Assembly (NCBI GenBank): GCA_022482815.1
Contig: JAKVOM010000001.1
Span: 2,128,946 to 2,192,945, forward strand
Direction of reading: 5' to 3'
Length of the DNA stretch: 64,000 bases
Source of the DNA: Acidaminococcus sp.
Lineage (GTDB): Bacteria > Bacillota > Negativicutes > Acidaminococcales > Acidaminococcaceae
Shown: one piece after another, positions 44,854 to 54,107 of the stretch
Layout: every line of letters begins with the position of its first letter
Position numbering within the stretch: position 1 is the first letter of the stretch
Notes under the pieces: model-generated
What the model saw: only the letters and a program-made list of their open reading frames with translations
The model's database searches: none
What the model was told of the DNA's origin: nothing
Program-made: the position numbers and the translations under genes

Positions 44854-44895
44854 AAAAGCTGTGAAACAATGATTGCTCATTGCTTCACAGCTTTT
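44854..44895. terminator. Terminator after the M16 protease gene, bidirectional
   Basis: A 12-bp stem AAAAGCTGTGAA/TTCACAGCTTTT is extended by a further 6-bp stem after one mismatch, with a 4-nt loop. On the minus strand seven T follow. It shares GCTGTGAA with the hairpin at 37768. Confidence 0.85.
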
Positions 44896-44943
44896 GATTC
44901 CTGCAGGGCGAACCGCGACAAGCGGGCAGCGACCTGCATTCTT

Positions 44944-47865
44944 TTATGCTTTTTTAATGGACTTAAAGAGGTCTTTATGGGCTTCGATCGCCGTCTGACT
45001 GCCGACAACACAGTAGTAATTGTCTTTCAGCACATCCCGGACAAGCGGGGCCAGTGCGCGGATGTCTTCGGCCTTGCAGTCGATGACTTCATCACGGGTC
45101 TGCTGCGCATACGCTTCGGGCAGACCGCGCATATACGTCGTAATGGCCTTTTCCAGATGCATAGCCGTCGTAAGCGGCGTATCAATGAGGCTGATCGTGC
45201 CGATGACGTACTTCGTCATTTCCCGCTCAGACGCTTCAAAGTGTTCCAGGAATTCCGGAAGGTCGCGGTAAACCTGCAGCGTCTCTACAAGTTTCGGATC
45301 ACGGTACGAAGAGAAGTAAACATTCCCGTTGCTGTCAAAGCGGGTACCGCAGCCATAAGCACCGCCCTGGACACGGATCTTGGTCCAGAAATAACCATAG
45401 CGGAGAATCGTTTCAAGCACCTTCATGGCGCCTGTATATTCGTAACCGTGGTCACGGTAGTTGCCGCCGGCAAGCACATATTGTACCTTACCGGACGTTG
45501 TAATGCCTTCATCAGGTTCCAGTGCGGTCAGTTCCGGCATAGGCTTTCCGGCAAATTCAGATTCAGGCAATGTGTCTACAAAGGCCTGCATACGCTGCAG
45601 TGCTTCTTCCTTATGCCCAGCTTCACAGGAAAGGGACATCACAAGCTCATCCTTATGGAAGAAAGCTCGCGTCAGCGTCGTAAGGTTAGCAGCCACTTCG
45701 TCTACTTTTTCGTCAAAGTGTTCGACGATGTCCTGCAGGAACTTATAGTACGTGAACTGGTCGTGCTCTGCACTCCGCGAAGAACGGGAGAAGTAGGACT
45801 GCAGACGAATCGTGGCTACCGTCATGCCGCGGGAGAAGAACAGTGCATCCCATCCGGACTTGACTTCTTCCACGATTTCACGAAGCCGCTTCTTATCATC
45901 TACATGGCTTCGCAGCGCCAGGGAACTCAAGAGCGTAAAGAGTTTATCCTCGTTCTTTTCGAGAACCTTGGCAGAGACCTTAAAGTAGTTGCGGTAGGTA
46001 TTCGTATCCTTATAGAACGTGTAAGGCTGCACGGCAAAACTCAGGCCGCCGATATAACGGTCCGTGTACGTATTGAGTTCTTCATACGTGAAGTCATCCG
46101 TATTGACCTTGCCCAGTACATCAGACAGGAGATAGGCGTAGCAGAGCAGCTCTTCCGGTACCCCTGTCATATCAAAGCAGAAATCAAAATAGGAAATCTT
46201 GTTTGTCGAAGCAGGACGGAAAAGGAAGGTTTCCGTATCCTTTTTCGTGATTTCAGGCTTTTCGTATTCACACTTACGTGTGATATCCGAGCGCTGCAAA
46301 AGAGGAATCGACTGCAGCGCTTCGGGGGAATCCGGAGCAGCCTGGCGGGCATGAAGTTCGTCAGCAATGTCCTTATATTCCTTCAATGTCTTTTCGGAAA
46401 GACCCTTCTTCACCGTTTCCATTTTGGCCTGGTAAGCCGCCATGTCTTTTTCTTCCTTACCCGGCTCAGGAGTCAGCGTAAGGAGTACCTTATGGGTATT
46501 ATCCATGAGAATCGTCTCTATCAGGTTCTCATAGTAATGCGTGCCGATCTTGCTCCTGAGGAAATCCAGGGCTTCCGTAAATTTGAGGCACGTCGTCGGA
46601 TCACCGCCGTAAAGCCACGTTTCCATGACGGCGAGACCATAAATCAGCCCTTTCGGATAAATATTATAATCCGCTTCACGCATCTTGAATTCTTCGGAAT
46701 TAAGCTGTGCCGTCAAGAGTTCCTCCGGCACACCTTTGCGGGAAATATCCTGGAGGGTATGGTATACGACGGACACAAATTGATCCATTTTATCCGGATC
46801 GGATCCGCTGACACGGATGGACCACACCGGCTGCAGTTGTGACGTATTATAGCTGCCTGCCACATCGCTGCCGATACCGGCCTTTAAGATAGCAAGACGC
46901 AGCGGTGCATTATCACCGTTAAGGAGGACATGGGACAGCACGCGCAGGGCCATGACTTGTTTCTGGTCATAGACGTTGCCCGTGACGATATTGAGAGAAA
47001 GGTACGTCTTATGCTCCTTGCTCTCCCCTGCCGGTTCCGGATACGTGGCGTGTACTTCTTTCGTTTTATCAAAAGGAGCCTGTTCCGGAATTTCAACCTT
47101 GAAGCCAGGCGTCTTGTGGAAATGACTCAGGTAATCATGGTCGAGGTAAGCCAGATAAGCATCAATATCCATATTGCCGTAGAGATAAATATAGGCATTT
47201 TCCGGCTTATAGTACTTTTTGTGGAAGGCCTCAAATTTTTCCTGGGTCAGGGTCGGAATGGCTTCCGGCAGTCCGCCCGATTCAAAGCGATAAGGCGTAT
47301 CGGGGAACAGCGCTCCGAGTACAGCATGTTCCTCTACGGCATCCGCCGAAGAGTATACGCCCTTCATTTCGTTGTAAACGACGCCGTTGTGGATGAGATG
47401 ACCTTCTTCATCCACTTCGTAATGCCAACCTTCCTGGCGCAGCGTAAACGGATTCTCGTAAATCAGAGGATAGAATACGGCATCGAGATACACATCCATC
47501 AGATTGCGGAAATCCTTGTCATTACGGCTTGCCAGCGGATACACCGTTTTGTCTGTATAAGTCATAGCGTTGAGAAACGTATTAAGGGAACCCTTAACCA
47601 GTTCCACAAACGGTTCTTTCAAATGATACTTGCGGGAACCGCACAGCGTGGAATGCTCCATGATGTGTGCTACACCCGTATCGTCCTGGGACGGAGTGCG
47701 GAAACCAATAGTAAAGACCTTGTTGTCATCAGCGCACTTCAGATAAAAGACGCGTGCGCCGCTTTGCTCATGAGTCAGTTCATACCCCACCGCATCCACA
47801 TCGGGCAGAGGCGTGACCCGCGTTACGGTAAAGCCATGAACCTGCATATTTTCTTTCAGTTCCAT
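44944..47865 (-). CDS. M16C insulinase-family metalloprotease, PreP-like
   Basis: A 973-residue two-part zinc protease with no signal peptide. The inverted zinc motif HIMEH is at 67-71, with ELVKGSLNTFLNAMTYTDKT, the family's conserved stretch, just after, and the third ligand Glu further on. Four homologous M16 domains, the M16C 'presequence protease' central part and the length near 970 fit PreP/Cym1, which degrade short peptides. It is a single gene with its own terminator. Confidence 0.94.
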   Translation of the reverse strand: MELKENMQVHGFTVTRVTPLPDVDAVGYELTHEQSGARVFYLKCADDNKVFTIGFRTPSQDDTGVAHIMEHSTLCGSRKYHLKEPFVELVKGSLNTFLNAMTYTDKTVYPLASRNDKDFRNLMDVYLDAVFYPLIYENPFTLRQEGWHYEVDEEGHLIHNGVVYNEMKGVYSSADAVEEHAVLGALFPDTPYRFESGGLPEAIPTLTQEKFEAFHKKYYKPENAYIYLYGNMDIDAYLAYLDHDYLSHFHKTPGFKVEIPEQAPFDKTKEVHATYPEPAGESKEHKTYLSLNIVTGNVYDQKQVMALRVLSHVLLNGDNAPLRLAILKAGIGSDVAGSYNTSQLQPVWSIRVSGSDPDKMDQFVSVVYHTLQDISRKGVPEELLTAQLNSEEFKMREADYNIYPKGLIYGLAVMETWLYGGDPTTCLKFTEALDFLRSKIGTHYYENLIETILMDNTHKVLLTLTPEPGKEEKDMAAYQAKMETVKKGLSEKTLKEYKDIADELHARQAAPDSPEALQSIPLLQRSDITRKCEYEKPEITKKDTETFLFRPASTNKISYFDFCFDMTGVPEELLCYAYLLSDVLGKVNTDDFTYEELNTYTDRYIGGLSFAVQPYTFYKDTNTYRNYFKVSAKVLEKNEDKLFTLLSSLALRSHVDDKKRLREIVEEVKSGWDALFFSRGMTVATIRLQSYFSRSSRSAEHDQFTYYKFLQDIVEHFDEKVDEVAANLTTLTRAFFHKDELVMSLSCEAGHKEEALQRMQAFVDTLPESEFAGKPMPELTALEPDEGITTSGKVQYVLAGGNYRDHGYEYTGAMKVLETILRYGYFWTKIRVQGGAYGCGTRFDSNGNVYFSSYRDPKLVETLQVYRDLPEFLEHFEASEREMTKYVIGTISLIDTPLTTAMHLEKAITTYMRGLPEAYAQQTRDEVIDCKAEDIRALAPLVRDVLKDNYYCVVGSQTAIEAHKDLFKSIKKA

Positions 47866-47923
47866 GAATCAAACTACCTCCATTAGTGATTTTTTTATAA
47901 TATCCCGTCCGAAAACGGGCAAA

Positions 47924-47955
47924 AACGAGGCTGTCGCCTAAGCAACAGCCTCGTT
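47924..47955 (-). terminator. purL terminator
   Basis: Perfect 11-bp stem AACGAGGCTGT/ACAGCCTCGTT with a 10-nt loop, followed on the minus strand by five T. A smaller hairpin CCCGT/ACGGG (47904-47919) comes next. It is 8 bp after the stop codon. Confidence 0.88.
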
Positions 47956-47963
47956 ACTACTAC

Positions 47964-50900
47964 TTATTTGAAGTATTGAACACCGGCCAGGAAAATAGGC
48001 TGCAGTTTGTTGCCGGGGATATTCTTCATCAGACCGTCGGTAAAGCGTTCAGAGTGCCCCATCTTACCGAGGATACGGCCATCCGGGCTCGTGATACTTT
48101 CGATGGCGTACAGGGAACCGTTCGGGTTGTACGGGCTTTCCATCGTCGGATTACCGGAAAGATCCACATACTGGGTAGCGACCTGACCATTCTTGAAGAG
48201 GTACTGGATTTCCTCTTCGGTGGCTACGAAGCGGCCTTCACCATGGGATACGGCCACCGTATGGACATCACCCGGTTCGCAGAGTGCGAGCCACGGGGAC
48301 TTGTTGGAAACGACCTTGGTGTCAACCATACGGGAAATATGGCGGCCAATAGTATTGAAGGTCAGAGTCGGAGACGTTTCGGTCATCGGCAGGATCTTGC
48401 CATACGGTACAAGGCCCAGTTTGATAAGAGCCTGGAAGCCGTTGCAGATACCAAGCATCAGACCGTCCCGTTCGTTCAGGAGCTCTTCGATAGCTTCCTT
48501 CAGTTTCGGGTTGCGGAACATGGTGGCAATGAACTTACCGGAACCTTCCGGTTCATCACCGGCACTGAAACCGCCGGGCAGGGCAATAATCTGAGCTTCC
48601 TTGATGCGTTTAGCCATCTCATCGACAGATTCCTTGATCGCTTCCGGCGTCAGGTTCTTGACGACGAAGATATCGGCTTTACCACCGGCATCTTCAAAGG
48701 CAGCTGCCGTGTCATATTCGCAGTTGATGCCCGGGAATACAGGGATGAAAACTCTCGGTTTAGCCACATTGTACGGAGCCGTCAGCGGCAGATCGTTGCT
48801 AAACGGTACTTCGCGAATGTTCTTTTTCGGGCAGTTCTTGACTTTCTGCGGGAAAGTGCTGTCGAGCGTTCTCGTATAAGCATCTTCGATATCTTTCAGC
48901 GTGATTTCCGTATCGTTGACGGTAATCTTGCCATCATTGGTCAAACGACCAAGCGGCAGGTAATCAATGCCTGCAAAGACATCTTCTGCTTTTGCTTCCG
49001 GAGCCAGTTCAATGAGGAAGCCGCCCGGCTGCAGCGTAAAGAGGCATTCTTCATGCAGGAACGGTTTGACAAAGGCAAAGCCCAGTTCATTGCCAAGGCA
49101 CATGGAAGAAAGTGCTGCGGCTACGCCGCCTTCTTTGACAACGCCGGCCGTAATGATGCGCTTGCCCAGGATGCCTTTATGGACGGAAGCAAGAAGCTTC
49201 TTCAGGGCATCAAAGTCGACGACTTCATGTTCATCGCAGGGAACCGGTACGAAGATAACTTCGTTGCCGGCCTTCTTGAAGTCATTGGAGATCGTGTCGC
49301 GGCCATCCATCACTCCAACGGCAAAGCACAGGAGGGACGGCGGAACTTCCAGATCCATAAACGTACCGGACATGGAGTCCTTACCGCCGATAGCCGGCAG
49401 TTCGAGTTCGCTGCAGGCTTTATAGGCACCCAGCAGAGCGCTCATCGGGAGACCCCACTTGGCAGGATTATGCAGTTTCGGGAAGTATTCCTGCATGGAA
49501 AGACGCAGCTTCGTCGTATCTGCGCCGACAGCAGCCGCACGGCAAACCGCTTCCACAACGGCATACATACCGCCGTGATACGGGCTCCAGCAGGCTACAT
49601 TCGGGTTATAGCCGCAGGCCATAACGCTCGTGGCATTCGTCTTGCCATGGAGCACAGGCAGGCGAGCTGCCATCGCTTCGGTCGGAGTCAGCTGACGACG
49701 TCCGCCGTAAGGCATCAGGACCGTGCCGCGGCCGATGGTACCATCAAAACGTTCGCCCAGGCCTTCTTCACTGCAGACGTTCAGGCGGTCCAGGTTAGCG
49801 AGCCATGCATCATGGATATTCTTGCCTTCTACAGCCTTCGGAGCTTCGTTAAACGGAGATACGGCTTCAATGCCTTCAACCTTGACGGAGGTCTTTTGAG
49901 GAATACCGTTCGTATCGAGGAAAGCCCGGGAAATATCTACAATCTTTTCACCGCGCCAGTACATCACAAGGCGAGGATCTTCGGAAACTTCGGCCACCAC
50001 GGTAGCTTCCAGGTTTTCTTCCTTGGCAGCCGCCATGAACTTATCCAAATCCTTCGGAGCAATGACAACGGCCATTCTTTCCTGGGATTCACTGATAGCC
50101 AGTTCCGTACCATCAAGACCTTCGTACTTCTTCGGTACTTTGTCGAGGTTAATGACAAGGCCCGGAGCGAGTTCGCCGATAGCGACGGACACACCGCCGG
50201 CACCAAAGTCGTTGCAGCGTTTGATCAGACGTGTCACGTTCTTATCGCGGAACAGACGCTGAATCTTTCTTTCGTTAGGCGGATTCCCTTTCTGGACTTC
50301 CGCACCGCACGTGCTCAGGGATTTTGTCGTATGTTCCTTGGAAGCACCGGTAGCGCCGCCCATACCATCACGGCCGGTACGGCCGCCGAGCAGAATGACA
50401 AGATCACCGGCTGACGGTCTTTCACGGACAACAGCATCTCTTGGAGCTGCACCGATAACGGCACCGACTTCCATGCGTTTTGCTACAAAACGTTCATGGT
50501 AATATTCTTCAACAAGGCCCGTCGCCAGACCGATCTGGTTCCCGTAGGAGCTGTAGCCGGCAGCAGCGCCGATTGTAATCTTTCTCTGAGGCAGTTTGCC
50601 GACAAGCGTCTTTTCATACGGCGTGCGGGGATCACCGGCACCGGTGACACGCATAGCCTGATATACGTAGCTGCGGCCGCTCAATGGGTCACGAATAGCA
50701 CCGCCAAGGCAGGTAGCAGCACCGCCGAACGGTTCGATTTCGGTAGGATGGTTATGGGTCTCGTTCTTGAACATTACGAGCCAGTCTTCCTTCTTCCCGT
50801 CAATCGTAATCGGCACGACGATGGAGCAGGCGTTGATTTCTTCGGAAGCATCCAGATCAGGAATCTTTCCTTCCTTCTTCAGCTTCTTCGTAGCAAGGCA

Positions 50901-51737
50901 GGCCATATCCATCAGCGTAATCGGACGCTTGGTGTCTTTGCCGTACACAAAGTCGCGGTCTTTCTTATACAGGTCAAAAGCTTCCTGCACAGGTTCCGTA
51001 TAGACGGAATCGTCAATCTGCACATCTTCGAGTTTTGTCTCGAAAGTGGTGTGACGGCAGTGGTCGGACCAATACGTATCCAGAACCTTGATTTCCGTAA
51101 TGGAAGGATCGCGGTTTTCCTTCTGGAAATATTCCTGGCAGTAAGCAAGATCTTCAAAGCTCATGGCGAGTTCCTGCTTCTTAAGGAAATCAGCCAGTTC
51201 ATCCTTCGTAAATTTCGTGAAGCCCTTGATGATAGCAACCGGTTTCGGAGCTTCCCACTTAAAATCGAGGGATTCCGGTTTTTCGATAGCCGCTTCCTGA
51301 GCTTCTACCGGGTTAATGACATATTTCTTGATCTTTTCGACATCGGCATCGCTGAGATTCCCTTCAAGGAGGTAAACCTTAGCTGCCGCCACGATAGGAG
51401 GCGCACTCTGAGTGACCAGCTGAATGCACTGAGCGGCGAAATCTTCACGCTGATCGTACTGACCGGTAATCAGTTCCACAGCAAAACTCTTGACACCGGC
51501 CGGAATTTCCATCGTTTCATCATAGACGTTGTCCACAGGCGGTTCGGAAAGAATAACCCTCTTGGCAGCATTGTACGCATCGTCCGTAATCCCGCTCAGA
51601 TCATAGCGGTTAATGACACGGACACCCGTCAGCTGCTTCATGCCGAGGGTCTGCTGCAGATTAGCCAGCATATTGCTCGCTTCTACGGCATACTCTTTCT
51701 TCTTTTCTACGAAAATTCTTCTGATTTCTTCGCTCAT
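47964..51737 (-). CDS. purL: Phosphoribosylformylglycinamidine synthase, single-chain
   Basis: Converts FGAR to FGAM with glutamine and ATP in purine synthesis; 1257 residues with PurS-like, PurL and PurQ parts in one chain. Catalytic stretch DTYWSDHCRHTTFET and ETHNHPTEIEPFGGAATC identify the synthetase. The C-terminal class I amidotransferase has the nucleophile in LGICNGFQAL and a His in VSHGEGRF. The ATG at 51737 follows GGGAGG by 5 nt; a frame 28 codons longer has no ribosome site. It is last in an operon with the Eis-like and DUF2156 genes. Confidence 0.96.
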   Translation of the reverse strand: MSEEIRRIFVEKKKEYAVEASNMLANLQQTLGMKQLTGVRVINRYDLSGITDDAYNAAKRVILSEPPVDNVYDETMEIPAGVKSFAVELITGQYDQREDFAAQCIQLVTQSAPPIVAAAKVYLLEGNLSDADVEKIKKYVINPVEAQEAAIEKPESLDFKWEAPKPVAIIKGFTKFTKDELADFLKKQELAMSFEDLAYCQEYFQKENRDPSITEIKVLDTYWSDHCRHTTFETKLEDVQIDDSVYTEPVQEAFDLYKKDRDFVYGKDTKRPITLMDMACLATKKLKKEGKIPDLDASEEINACSIVVPITIDGKKEDWLVMFKNETHNHPTEIEPFGGAATCLGGAIRDPLSGRSYVYQAMRVTGAGDPRTPYEKTLVGKLPQRKITIGAAAGYSSYGNQIGLATGLVEEYYHERFVAKRMEVGAVIGAAPRDAVVRERPSAGDLVILLGGRTGRDGMGGATGASKEHTTKSLSTCGAEVQKGNPPNERKIQRLFRDKNVTRLIKRCNDFGAGGVSVAIGELAPGLVINLDKVPKKYEGLDGTELAISESQERMAVVIAPKDLDKFMAAAKEENLEATVVAEVSEDPRLVMYWRGEKIVDISRAFLDTNGIPQKTSVKVEGIEAVSPFNEAPKAVEGKNIHDAWLANLDRLNVCSEEGLGERFDGTIGRGTVLMPYGGRRQLTPTEAMAARLPVLHGKTNATSVMACGYNPNVACWSPYHGGMYAVVEAVCRAAAVGADTTKLRLSMQEYFPKLHNPAKWGLPMSALLGAYKACSELELPAIGGKDSMSGTFMDLEVPPSLLCFAVGVMDGRDTISNDFKKAGNEVIFVPVPCDEHEVVDFDALKKLLASVHKGILGKRIITAGVVKEGGVAAALSSMCLGNELGFAFVKPFLHEECLFTLQPGGFLIELAPEAKAEDVFAGIDYLPLGRLTNDGKITVNDTEITLKDIEDAYTRTLDSTFPQKVKNCPKKNIREVPFSNDLPLTAPYNVAKPRVFIPVFPGINCEYDTAAAFEDAGGKADIFVVKNLTPEAIKESVDEMAKRIKEAQIIALPGGFSAGDEPEGSGKFIATMFRNPKLKEAIEELLNERDGLMLGICNGFQALIKLGLVPYGKILPMTETSPTLTFNTIGRHISRMVDTKVVSNKSPWLALCEPGDVHTVAVSHGEGRFVATEEEIQYLFKNGQVATQYVDLSGNPTMESPYNPNGSLYAIESITSPDGRILGKMGHSERFTDGLMKNIPGNKLQPIFLAGVQYFK

Positions 51738-51750
51738 GACAGCCTCCCCA

Positions 51751-52932
51751 TTAGAAATATTCATTGATATAGTTGTGTTGTACCGGGAATAACAAAGTAA
51801 GCTTTCTTGCTGCTTCCTCATCTTTGGTCAGGATAAATCCTGCATGCCGCAGCGTTTCCACGCTCACAGCGCCAAATGCCAGCTGCGTAAAGGCACCGAT
51901 ATCAAGCAGTACATCCGGATCTTCCAGCGTGTTGAGCAGCTTGATACCTTCCTCTGTAAACGAAACCTTTACAAGCATCGTATTGAGAGGAATATCTTCA
52001 TCCCGAATAGCCAGGACGAGAGAATCCCGAAGCAGTGCCTGAGGTACGGCAAGGCCTTCCAAAAACAGGGCCGCGTCGATAATCCGCCCCATCATGAAAG
52101 GAGCAATCTTCGGCGCCATACCCTGGTCAGGAAGCCGCAGGTACATCAGGTCGTCGCAGGGCGCAAGATATCGGAGTGTCTTATACGTACCTGCCAGACC
52201 TCTCAGATAACTCATGAGACGATACATAACAGGTGCCGAAACACTCATCAATTCCTGAACATTTACGACCTCATCTTCTTTATTATACAGCATATAGCCG
52301 AGAATGTCAGACCCATCTTTGACAATGACTGTCTCCATATGGTCCTGCTCCGCCGTAATCAAAAGATTATCCCAAACGCGGTCATCTCTCACTACATACC
52401 CATTATACCGCGCTGCCGCACTTTCGTACACGGGGGCAATCAGAGATTTTGCAGATAAGGTGGGAATCCTTTCGAGCTGATAATCACTGTCGTCATACCC
52501 TCCGAACGATAAGGCAGAAAGGGGCAGCTCATACTGTTTGCGAAAATGAGTGTAGCGGAATCCGTAAGGCTGATAGATGCCTGCATAAATCGGCATCAGA
52601 ATGACAAAAGGAATCCGCATGGCCCTGAGCATGGTAAAGGCGGTCTTCATCAAATCGCCCATCACGTGCTGCCCGCGGTCAACAGGGTCGGTTGCCACAC
52701 CAACAATATACGGTACACGGTAAGTTTGTCCCCGCAGCATCAAGGTATACGGATTGAGGTGAAGCATAGTGGCAAGCCGCATTCCCTTGAAACCGCCGAG
52801 AATTTTATTCTGCTTCAGGCAATATTCGGAAAAATACCACTGAAAGAAAGGGGTATCCTTCTTTTCAAAGCAGTAATCCCAGAGATCCATTGCCTGAGGA
52901 AGTGTATCCTTGTTGAGAAGCCGAAAATCCAT
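51751..52932 (-). CDS. GNAT-family N-acetyltransferase, Eis-like
   Basis: A 393-residue protein with an N-terminal GNAT domain (acetyl-CoA loop VGVATDPVDRGQHVMGDLM about residues 80-98; PYGFRYTHFRK), a second GNAT-like part, and a C-terminal sterol-carrier-like domain (about 290-390), the three-part plan of Eis acetyltransferases. Acceptor substrate is unknown. It lies 13 bp after DUF2156 and 13 bp before purL. Confidence 0.85.
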   Translation of the reverse strand: MDFRLLNKDTLPQAMDLWDYCFEKKDTPFFQWYFSEYCLKQNKILGGFKGMRLATMLHLNPYTLMLRGQTYRVPYIVGVATDPVDRGQHVMGDLMKTAFTMLRAMRIPFVILMPIYAGIYQPYGFRYTHFRKQYELPLSALSFGGYDDSDYQLERIPTLSAKSLIAPVYESAAARYNGYVVRDDRVWDNLLITAEQDHMETVIVKDGSDILGYMLYNKEDEVVNVQELMSVSAPVMYRLMSYLRGLAGTYKTLRYLAPCDDLMYLRLPDQGMAPKIAPFMMGRIIDAALFLEGLAVPQALLRDSLVLAIRDEDIPLNTMLVKVSFTEEGIKLLNTLEDPDVLLDIGAFTQLAFGAVSVETLRHAGFILTKDEEAARKLTLLFPVQHNYINEYF

Positions 52933-52945
52933 GCTGCAGTGCTCC

Positions 52946-53833
52946 TTAGGAAATAATGGTATTATACTTTTTCACCATGAATTCAGGATGATAGGATTCC
53001 TTAGCTTTTCTCATGCCGGGAATCCCCATATCTTCTTCGCGGTTGATGTATTTAACGTCGGACCACGTCCGTTCCACATATTCTTTATTGATAGCCGTAA
53101 AGAGTCCCCGGATATCCGGGTCAGCCTTTTCAATATGGACGACGGCAGTTTCTTCACTGACCCGTTCACCGAACGTAAAAGCTTTAACCTCTCCATCAAG
53201 ACGAATCAGACCGCCGCGTATCTGGAGTGCTTCAATATTGCGCAGGCCTTCGACAATGGCCGACTTTTCACTGAGAATGGTCGGATCAGTCTGTGCTCTG
53301 TTTTCATCCCATTTCATGCCAAAAGCGATACATTCCTCGGCATTAGCCGGCGTAATAGGTTCATAGACAAAATCAGGATGGTCTTTAATGAACGCATTAT
53401 AATGATTTTTCTTGCCATGGTACTTGCGGCCGGAAAGCGTAGCCAGTTTCTCTCGTGAATATACGTAGTCCCAGTTATCCCGGTCTTCCGTATATTCCGT
53501 GACTTCGGGGAGGTACTTCTTGAATCTTTCAATCGTCGTATCATACACCCCGTGGAATTCAAAGGGTTCATGATGGAAATAGTCTTTCAAGGACTCCACG
53601 ACAAGAGGCAGCTCTTCATCGACGCCTCCAAAGGGAGGCAGAACAAAAGTACGTCCCTCATTCGTCACTTTGAGAATCAGCGCACCATGAGATACAGCCC
53701 AATAGGTGTCAAAATATTTTCGCCAGATAAACAATGTGCCAAAGCAGCATTCCGCTGCATGATAGTCCTTTTCATTGAAGTAATTATCAAAGATAGGCTT
53801 ATCATCGATAGAAATATGTTTAAATTCTAAAAT
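52946..53833 (-). CDS. DUF2156 (phosphatidylglycerol lysyltransferase C-terminal-like) protein with AUU start
   Basis: A 295-residue soluble protein of the DUF2156/LPG-synthase C-terminal family (double GNAT-like fold): FIWRKYFDTYWAV, LSGRKYHGKKNHYN (about 128-141), IRGGLIRLDGEVKAFTFGE, VHIEKADPDIRG and YINREEDMGI. Family members normally begin about where the frame reads LEFKHISIDDKPIFDNYF. No ATG, GTG or TTG is available there. AAGGAG is followed 8 nt later by ATT at 53833, which I take as the start. The first conventional start, TTG at 53734, would lose 33 conserved residues and lacks a ribosome site. Function unknown; some relatives transfer amino acids to lipids. Confidence 0.8.
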   Translation of the reverse strand: MLEFKHISIDDKPIFDNYFNEKDYHAAECCFGTLFIWRKYFDTYWAVSHGALILKVTNEGRTFVLPPFGGVDEELPLVVESLKDYFHHEPFEFHGVYDTTIERFKKYLPEVTEYTEDRDNWDYVYSREKLATLSGRKYHGKKNHYNAFIKDHPDFVYEPITPANAEECIAFGMKWDENRAQTDPTILSEKSAIVEGLRNIEALQIRGGLIRLDGEVKAFTFGERVSEETAVVHIEKADPDIRGLFTAINKEYVERTWSDVKYINREEDMGIPGMRKAKESYHPEFMVKKYNTIIS

Positions 53834-53884
53834 AAAAATCTCTCCTTACTTGTACTGAGTTTAATCCAATACGCTTTCATTATA

Positions 53885-54058
53885 TCAAACGTGTAAAGAA
53901 GGGACTCCGTCGGTTGGAGATTCGCAGCAGACATATAGATGGGAAAAGATTTCCTTATATCCCGTTGCCTCAGCAAAACTTTTCAGACTTTCGTCTGAAA
54001 GTTTCACGAAATTTGAAACGCTGACAACGTGTGCAGCCAAATCCATTTGCCCTTCCAT
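53885..54058 (-). CDS. Possible small protein, 57 residues
   Basis: An open frame starting MEGQMDLAAHVVSVSNFV with a mixed, protein-like composition and ending ESPTDGVPSLHV. It has only a weak ribosome site (AAGAAG). A GNRA-loop hairpin (53981-54000) lies inside it, which makes coding less certain. No homology recognised. Confidence 0.25.
   Translation of the reverse strand: MEGQMDLAAHVVSVSNFVKLSDESLKSFAEATGYKEIFSHLYVCCESPTDGVPSLHV
53981..54000 (-). terminator. Hairpin with GAAA loop downstream of the phosphatase gene
   Basis: On the minus strand TTTCAGAC-GAAA-GTCTGAAA is a perfect 8-bp stem with a GNRA tetraloop, followed by AGTTTTG. It may terminate the transcript of the gene at 54108-54719, but the T-run is short. 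Confidence 0.4.
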
Positions 54059-54107
54059 TCTTCTTATAAGGAGAATTGTACACCAAAATCGGGAATTTTT
54101 CAGCCGT

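Noticed and set aside
44869-46842. A 657-codon plus-strand open frame opposite the M16 protease gene
   Set aside because: It starts within a terminator hairpin and is antisense to intact M16 coding sequence.
47976-50414. An 812-codon open frame on the plus strand opposite purL
   Set aside because: It is the antisense of a clearly conserved gene, is Arg/Phe/His-rich and has no family motif; long shadows arise from codon bias in GC-balanced genes.
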